From Ochromonas danica (lineage: Eukaryota; Sar; Chrysophyceae; Chromulinales; Chromulinaceae): 64,000 nt of DNA. The notes under the pieces were generated by a model. It searched no databases and was not told the origin of the DNA. It saw only the letters and a program-made list of their open reading frames with translations. The translations under genes and the position numbers were made by a program. Shown in pieces: positions 58,301 through 64,000 of the stretch (the stretch's first letter is position 1; each line of letters opens with the position of its first letter). The stretch is taken from positions 157,146 through 221,145 of the forward strand of contig VKHL01000036.1 of assembly GCA_015146655.1 (NCBI GenBank). Direction: 5' to 3'.

Positions 58301-60362
58301 GCAACCACAGCTTGCGATCTTCCACTCTCTTCTTGGCGAAGGCCATCTCAATCACATCGTTTGCATTTTCATCCCAAGAGAAGTCGATCTGGTGGGTGTC
58401 GAGGTTGCTGAAGTACTCCTTGGCTTCCTGAGCAGTGGAAGTACCCAAACCTTTGTAGTATTTGATGCGCCAGCCCTGTGCATCTCCTTGACTCTCTTTC
58501 CACTGCTCATACTCTGGCACAGTGTAGAAAGAAAGCTCTTGCTTGCCCTTGCTGCACTTCACAATAGGGGTGATGAACTGCTGCAGAAACCCATCGATTT
58601 GGAGCAAGGAAGGCCAGAAATGATGCAAGAAGTTGATCAGCAGCCCCTTGATGTGACTGCCATCATGATCTTGATCAGTCATGATCATCAAATGACCGTA
58701 GCGAAGAGAAGAGATATCTTCATAGACCTTGCCGAAGGTAAGACCCAAGATCTTGGTGATGTTCTGAATCTCCTCGTTCTTCATAATCTGCGCGTGAGAA
58801 GCTTCGCGGACGTTGAGCAGCTTGCCTCTCAATGGGAAGACGCCATAATAGTCTCTGCCCACCACGCCAAGACCTGAGATAGCCAGTGCTTTAGCACTGT
58901 CTCCTTCGGTCAGGATGAGAGTGCACTGAGAGCTCTTGGCAGTGCCTGCATAGTTGGCGTCATCCAGCTTGGTGATGCCGAAGAGCTTGCTCCTCTTCGA
59001 CCCACTCTTCTTCTTCAGCTCAGCTGTTTGCTTGAACTTGGCCCAGTTCAGAATGTTGTCCACGATGGCAGACTTCTCCAAAGCCTTGAGCATCTTGTCT
59101 GGTAAGGTGCAAGTCGATCCAAAAGCAGTGGCCTTTGTGGTGAGGTTCTCTTTCGTCTGGGAGTCGAAGGCAGGATTGACGATCAAACAGTTGACGAAGA
59201 TGGCAAGATGGTTCTTGATCTGATGTGCCTTGACTTCTTCTCCTTTGTTCTTCTTCTTGATCACAGCGGCCATCTTGGCAGTGACTTGGTCAACCAAGTA
59301 GTTCACATGGCAACCACCTTTCGAAGTACAGATGGAGTTGACAAAGGAGACTTGCTGGAAAGCTCCATCACTCACACCAATGCCTACCTCCCAGTTCTCA
59401 TTGACCTTGGCGAAGGTCACTGGTTCCTCCAAACCATCATAGAGAGAGAGGTAGCTCTCGAAGTTGCGCACTTCCAGCTTCTCCCCATTTAGTTTAACTG
59501 TCAATTTAGTTCCCTTACTCGAATTAGTACCAGCGATATCATAAACGCGCTTGGAGAATAGCGAGACAATGTCTTCGTCCAGGAGATCCATTTTGAATCT
59601 CCTCAGATCAGGATAGAAGGTAATGCAGGTGAACTCAGGTCCGCTATGCTTGGTTACGACAGGTTCGCCTTTGTTGCCCATGTTATTTGTAAACTCTTGT
59701 CTGTACTTTAGTCCTCGAGACTTGTCTGCTGTCTCCACAATGAAGCGAGTGGAGAAGATGTTGGCCAGCTTGGCGCCATAACCATTTCGACCTCCTGTCG
59801 TCTTCTGCTCCTCGTCATCAAAGTTGCTACCTGTGAGTAGGTTGCCAAAGATGAGTTCAGGCACATAGATGCCATGCTCTTGGTGGATCGCCACGGGGAT
59901 GCCTGAACCATTGTTCCACACTCTGATGCAGTTCTCCTCGGGATTGATCGTCACCTCGATGCGATTCATGGAAGGGTCACGCTGCTTGTTGTCTGCAGCA
60001 TTGACTACGATTTCATCGAAGATCTTGAATAGACCAGGCACAAAGCTGATGTTCTTCATCACCACACGCTTCGTCTCACTGTCCAAGACCCACATGGGCT
60101 GTGTCTGGCGCTCGATGGAGCCAATGTAGGTGTCAGGACGCAAGAGAATGTGCTCTAGCTGGGTCTTCTTTGTGTATCTATGAGAGATGACGAGGGAGGA
60201 GAGGGGAGGAGACAGTGAGAGAACACACAAAGACAAGGTCATCTATTTCGCTTACGTTTCTTCTACTGATTTTGTTTTCTTTAGAGCAGTACTACTATTA
60301 CTACTATTACTACTTTTCTTATTTATTTTCTGAATTCCTTCATTTTCATTATTATCTCCCAT
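55314..60362 (-). CDS. TOP2: DNA topoisomerase II (about 1603 aa, 4 exons)
   Basis: ATP-driven type IIA enzyme that passes one DNA duplex through another, needed for chromosome segregation. Exons 60362-60256, 60177-57226, 57161-57050 and 56954-55314, introns of 78, 64 and 95 nt. The GHKL ATPase has K-K-T-Q-L-E-H-I-L-L-R-P-D-T-Y-I-G-S and G-G-R-N-G-Y-G-A-K-L; the TOPRIM part has L-T-E-G-D-S-A-K-A-L and D-Q-D-H-D-G-S-H-I; the catalytic Tyr is in A-A-S-P-R-Y-V-F, roughly residue 790-800. A short Gly/Lys-rich insertion lies at about 57450-57500. The C-terminal 450 residues are Ser-, Lys- and acid-rich, with likely nuclear localisation signals. Confidence 0.97.
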
Positions 60363-60858
60363 TGTATTAGTGAGAGAGAGAGAGAGTAAGTGATAGGAAA
60401 ACCAACAAGTGTAGTATAGTGCTAACTAACACCAAGAGATCAAGTGTAGTTCCACTCTTATTAGTCTGCAGTAGTCTGGACTATTTCATATGGAGAAGCA
60501 GCAGAGAGAGGATGACCTGCTAACACTCAAATTCAAATACCAGACAGCCAGACTTCCAAACCATCTAGCTTGAATGGTGGATTTTTCAACATGCGAAAAC
60601 TGAAAACACAATTGATTCTAACGGATTCTGCTGATTAGTATAATATAGGGGGTCGTACACCAATATACTAATTAAATAGTATCAGTGATACTATTCTTAT
60701 TAAACAACAAACCCGCAAAACAACACAAACCAAGCATACTATCCCATCAGCTAAATTGTAGCACGTATGGTAGTATTTTTATAGAGAATTCTCTGATTTA
60801 ATATTACACACCTTTTATGAATACAACAACAACCACAACTTATGATAAATCTTCTCTT
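60363..60858. promoter_or_regulatory. Upstream region of topoisomerase II
   Basis: 496 bp between two minus-strand genes. An AGAGAGAGAGAG run (about 60371-60384) lies next to the TOP2 start. AGTCTGCAGTAGTCTGGACT (60462-60481) and CAGCCAGACTTCCAAACC (60544-60561) relate to the two recurrent spacer word families. The BBS5-proximal half is A/T-rich. Confidence 0.45.
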
Positions 60859-61766
60859 TCAAATGACTCTCCAAAGTTGTTCTAAAGTCATTCCATTTAC
60901 CAACGTTTCCACAGCCAAACCTAATTTAGGATCATATTGGATATAGTCTGCCATCTCATGGCCTGTTTCATTCTCTAACATACCACTCTGTGCATAATAA
61001 GCAGCAATCGCATGGGTATCTTCTTGCTCATCAATGATCTCCACATCCTCTGTTACACGAGGATTACCACCAGAACCAGTTGAAGTGAGCATTTCCAAAT
61101 GACTTGAGCTGGTAGCATTGCTTGGATTATCAGCAGATTCAACTGAGAAGTCCACACCAAAGACAGGGGTATTGGAATAGACTTGATACAGACTAATCAA
61201 CTCACGGAAGACATCATTGATACGTTCCTTGGGATCAACACGGAATCCCAAAATATACCCTCCAGCCTTAGCATAAGTCTCCAACACAATAGCACGACCA
61301 AACTTAGAGTCACGCATTCGTAGACTTTTCTACAAAACCCATCATCAACAAATCATAGACATTAATGAGTTATTGTATATCTATATATAGTTACCATCAT
61401 GGGGTAGAGGGAAAGATTGGTGACTTACAATTTGAATATATGGTAGAGAGACGTTGAAGTTAGCTGCGAGGTTAGCATGCCAAACAACACGTACATTAGT
61501 GAAGAAGAAACAGCCTAAGTTACCCTGTTCAGAGGAAAGATTCCAAACTCCTGAGATCTTGTTAAAGATTTGCTCTTGTGGTAATAAATTCAAATCTCCA
61601 TCTTTTAGAATAGATCCTCGTAACTTTAAGTCACGATAAAGCTTCGATGTTTCATAGGCTCTAGAGAGAAAGACAGAGACAGAGAGAGACAACAATCATT
61701 AACTTGACGCATCATGTATGAGAGAGAGGATGATGAAAGGGTATGTCTGTCTGTTTGCGTGTATTG

Positions 61767-61797
<31 letters not shown>

Positions 61798-62302
61798 TGA
61801 GTGAGTGTGTGTGTTCCTACCTGAGTACCGACTGGATCGTAGTGAACATACGAGGAGAGTTCTTCACTAAACTAGTAAAGATAAACTCGAAACGAGTATT
61901 GAATTTGGCCAAGACACACAGTGCTTGGGTGGTACCGCGTAGCTTGGACTTAGCCTGTTTGATGTTAGCAGTGACTACCGTGGACAGACCAATGCTGAGG
62001 TTGATGCGAGTATTCTCATGGGAGATCCACACAATACGTAGATTGGTAATAATCAAAGAGCCACGCTCACCATTATTACCTTTGGTATCCTCCACGCTAT
62101 TGATGGAGTCTGTCAGTACACAAGAATATGATCAGGGAGAAGGAGAAGGAGGTGGAGGAGGAGGGTGGTAACCTATGATAATCTCTCCCTTTCGACAGGC
62201 TAAAGTAGCAGGACGAGAATCAAATCGAATTTCTCGATCTTGCCAGATATAATCACTCTGGTTTTTAGTGATACCTTCCATTAGCTTAGCATCTGTTGCC
62301 AT
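60859..62302 (-). CDS. BBS5: BBSome subunit BBS5 (373 aa, 4 exons)
   Basis: PH-like-domain subunit of the BBSome, which carries membrane proteins into and out of cilia. Exons 62302-62173, 62109-61821, 61660-61429 and 61329-60859 (introns 63, 160 and 99 nt, all GT-AG). Marks are W-Q-D-R-E-I-R-F-D in exon 1, [12 protein letters not shown] (first DUF1448/PH repeat) in exon 2, [15 protein letters not shown] and [12 protein letters not shown] (second repeat) in exon 3, and R-M-R-D-S-K-F-G and [11 protein letters not shown] in exon 4. A GT microsatellite fills part of intron 2. Human BBS5 has 341 aa. Confidence 0.95.
61766..61814 (+). repeat. (GT)n microsatellite in BBS5 intron 2
   Basis: About 14 perfect GT units followed by GAGT and further GT units, directly at the donor end of the intron on the minus strand. 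Confidence 0.95.
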
Positions 62303-62795
62303 GGTTGATAATAGAGAAGAAGGAAGGAGGAAGACTGAGAATGAGAATGAGAAGAGGGAATAACAATCAAAGAGCAGCAGTACAATACAGTAGCTCTAAC
62401 AACACCACAGTACAGTAACAACTACTAGACTATGACTATGACAGTGTCGTTGTGAACAACAACAGAGAAACGACTGCTGACAACGCGTTTCTCCATTTGA
62501 GAAGAATGGAGTTTTCGAGTTTAAACACGCAAAACATAGTTTTTGATGTGGTGGAAGTTGTTTTTCCAACATTGCGTACTGTAGCACGTGGGACTGTATT
62601 TGTATTCATAGTCCAATAGGATTGATTTTTGGGTATTGCATTTAATTATATAAAATTGTTTGAAAAGCAATATATAGACTAACCATATAGTCAACTGTAT
62701 CAATCTTATTATTACCAAACGTTTTTACAAACAGATGAGTTACAACGAGGTAATAGGATGGTACAACAACCTCCTAACTGACTAACTCAGCACAA
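62303..62795. promoter_or_regulatory. Upstream region of BBS5
   Basis: 493 bp between BBS5 and RidA, both minus. It contains CAACGCGTTTCTCCA at 62481-62495, the same 15-mer as in the FBPase/SET promoter, and GAGTTTAAACACGCAAAAC (about 62516-62534). ACTACTAGACTATG (62421-62434) is a TAGTCTAG-type word. The RidA-proximal part is A/T-rich. No gene seen. Confidence 0.5.
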
Positions 62796-63672
62796 TCAAT
62801 GTGCTACCGCAATGGCATCCACTTCAACTAACGCATTCAAAGGTAAAGCAGCCACCTGGTAAGTGGTTCGTGCAGGTAGACCACTTTGTACTGCCGCCTC
62901 TTCGAACATCTCTGCGTAGATACGATTGACCACAGGATAGTCCTTCATATCAGCAATGAGAATAGTCACTTTAGTAAGGTCTTCCACACCTGATCCTCCT
63001 GCAGACAAGATCTCTTTCAAGTTAGTCAATGCTCTCTTAATTTGTGCCTCAATACCACCTTCCACCATCTTGCTAGTCGTAGGATCCATACCCAAGCATC
63101 CTGAGATAAACAGAAGACCTTGAGCTCGCACAGCTTGACTGTAAGGTCCCACAGCTCGAGGTGCATTAGGACTGCTAATGACGACTTTTTCTGTTGACTT
63201 CTGATGAGATCTCAAGGCTGTGAGAATATTCTTAGCAGCTTCCAGCTGAGCTTCTGCAGCTACTATAAGAGACATGGTATCACTATAATCAATACCCTCA
63301 TCACAATCTCCTCCTCCTACAGAAGGGGTAGTAGGTTGTATGACAGGGATGTAGATGTCATCATCAATATACTCTTCTATGACATACTCTTGACCTCGTC
63401 GATCAGAAGAGAAGATACGTAATAACCTTCCTTCAGACTTGAGTTTGTCTGGTGAGAGAGGTGATTCCTTAGGGTCAACCACAAACTCACTTCCTCCTTC
63501 CACTACATTACTCAGAGGTAGTAGTCGACCATCCTCCGAGAGAACAGCGAGTCTCTTGTTCTTTTCTCCTATAGGTCTAGGTAGCTCATAGGATAAGACA
63601 TCATGTGTACGAGCTGTTGTGTAGGCATTCTTAGTCCCTTGGATGAGAAGGCGGATTTCAGCGAATAAGGCA

Positions 63673-63707
<35 letters not shown>

Positions 63708-63821
63708 AGAAGTAGAAGTAGTTGTAGTCTTTCTGGTGAGAAAGGGAGATGTCAGTCGGAAGGCATCTAATAGACTAATAGAAGATAATAAGAATACAAG
63801 ACACAGTGCACGGGGAACCAT
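62796..63821 (-). CDS. RIDA: RidA/YjgF enamine deaminase with plastid-type presequence and extra N-terminal region (341 aa)
   Basis: The C-terminal 130 residues are a complete RidA domain, which hydrolyses reactive 2-aminoacrylate and related imines made by PLP enzymes. Marks are A-V-G-P-Y-S-Q-A-V, L-F-I-S-G-C-L-G-M-D-P, A-L-T-N-L-K-E-I-L-S-A-G-G, the key Arg in L-P-A-R-T-T-Y-Q-V-A and V-E-V-D-A-I-A-V. The N-terminus has a signal peptide (residues 1-20) ending L-L-D-A-F-R-L, an A-F junction, then a Thr/Ser transit-like stretch. Residues about 55-200 form an acidic, apparently folded region that I do not recognise. The ATG at 63821 opens the signal. Plastid targeting is inference. Confidence 0.92.
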
Positions 63822-64000
63822 CACAAACTAATTCACTGTGAGGAATACACTTGATTTGGAGAAGAAAATCTGGCTATCTAGCTATCTGAGAAGCCCAGAT
63901 CTAGCTGTATTGTAGTCTATCGTTCTCCACAGTCGCTAAAGAACTAACACTCATATGTGTAATCAACCCTCTCTAAACAACAGAAGAATTCGTTTTAACT
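63822..64000. promoter_or_regulatory. Upstream region of RidA at window edge
   Basis: 179 bp. It contains ATCTGGCTATCTAGCTATCTGAG (about 63869-63891) and CCCAGATCTAGC, related to the dispersed CTGGNGATCTGG word. The next gene lies outside the window. Confidence 0.4.

Noticed and set aside
58230-58877. Plus-strand open frame of 215 codons
   Set aside because: Lies wholly opposite the conserved catalytic region of topoisomerase II; a shadow of biased codons.
1-64000. tRNA, rRNA, transposase or retroelement genes
   Set aside because: I read for tRNA-like cloverleaf boxes, reverse transcriptase or transposase motifs and long terminal repeats and saw none; a tRNAscan and repeat search would be needed to exclude small or decayed copies.

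Overview
This is nuclear DNA from a single-celled eukaryote with a compact genome: 33 protein-coding genes in 64 kb, no recognisable transposon, tRNA, rRNA or CRISPR. Introns are short (mostly 60-110 nt, GT-AG; shortest proposed 35 nt, longest 218 nt), many genes are intronless, and spacers are short and rich in microsatellites. Several features point to a photosynthetic alga with a red-derived secondary plastid, most likely an ochrophyte stramenopile. There is a fucoxanthin-type light-harvesting protein with a signal peptide followed by an S-A-D-A-F junction. The fructose-bisphosphatase and a RidA protein also start with an ER signal and an A-F type junction. DNAAF1 and BBS5 imply a motile flagellum. 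The WASH subunit strumpellin, a UVRAG/ATG14-like protein and VTI1 show a full endosomal system. The class (for example chrysophyte versus another group) cannot be settled from this window, and a haptophyte or cryptophyte is not strictly excluded.

Layout. 0-8 kb: BIRC6/UBE2O-like E2 (-), plastid FBPase (-), SET methyltransferase (+), importin alpha (+). 8-19 kb: glycosyltransferase-like protein (+), WDR61/Ski8-like (-), MYG1 (+), strumpellin (-), CNNM transporter (-). 19-30 kb: CstF-77 (+), kelch protein (-), P5C reductase (+), Dsc3-like ubiquitin ligase subunit (-), ER DnaJ (+), LHC (-), RPS19 (+). 31-42 kb: PI4K gamma (+), RPL10A (+), eIF1 (-), CIPK-like kinase (-), small mitoribosomal-type protein (+), F-box coiled-coil protein (-), helix-hairpin-helix protein (+). 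42-55 kb: VTI1 (-), leucyl-tRNA synthetase (+), UVRAG-like (-), METTL-type methyltransferase (-), DNAAF1 (+), TraB protein (-), glycosyltransferase-like protein (+). 55-64 kb: topoisomerase II (-), BBS5 (-), RidA (-).

The genes do not form one pathway. The striking organisation is that eleven neighbouring pairs are head to head with 139-636 bp between start codons, so bidirectional promoters are probably common. Some pairs make functional sense, such as the Dsc3-like ligase subunit with an ER DnaJ. Several spacers share exact short words (TTAACTTAAGAAGA, CAACGCGTTTCTCCA), and regions downstream of stop codons repeatedly carry TAGTCTAG-like words. I found no obviously new multi-gene system. 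The best leads are unusual domain combinations (E2 with a second degenerate UBC fold, methyltransferase with a Cys/His module, free-standing Pol-beta-type 8-kDa domain, RidA with an unknown N-terminal module), possible dual targeting of LeuRS, and the recurrent spacer motifs. Exon joins were worked out by hand from reading frames and GT-AG sites and are inference unless transcripts confirm them.
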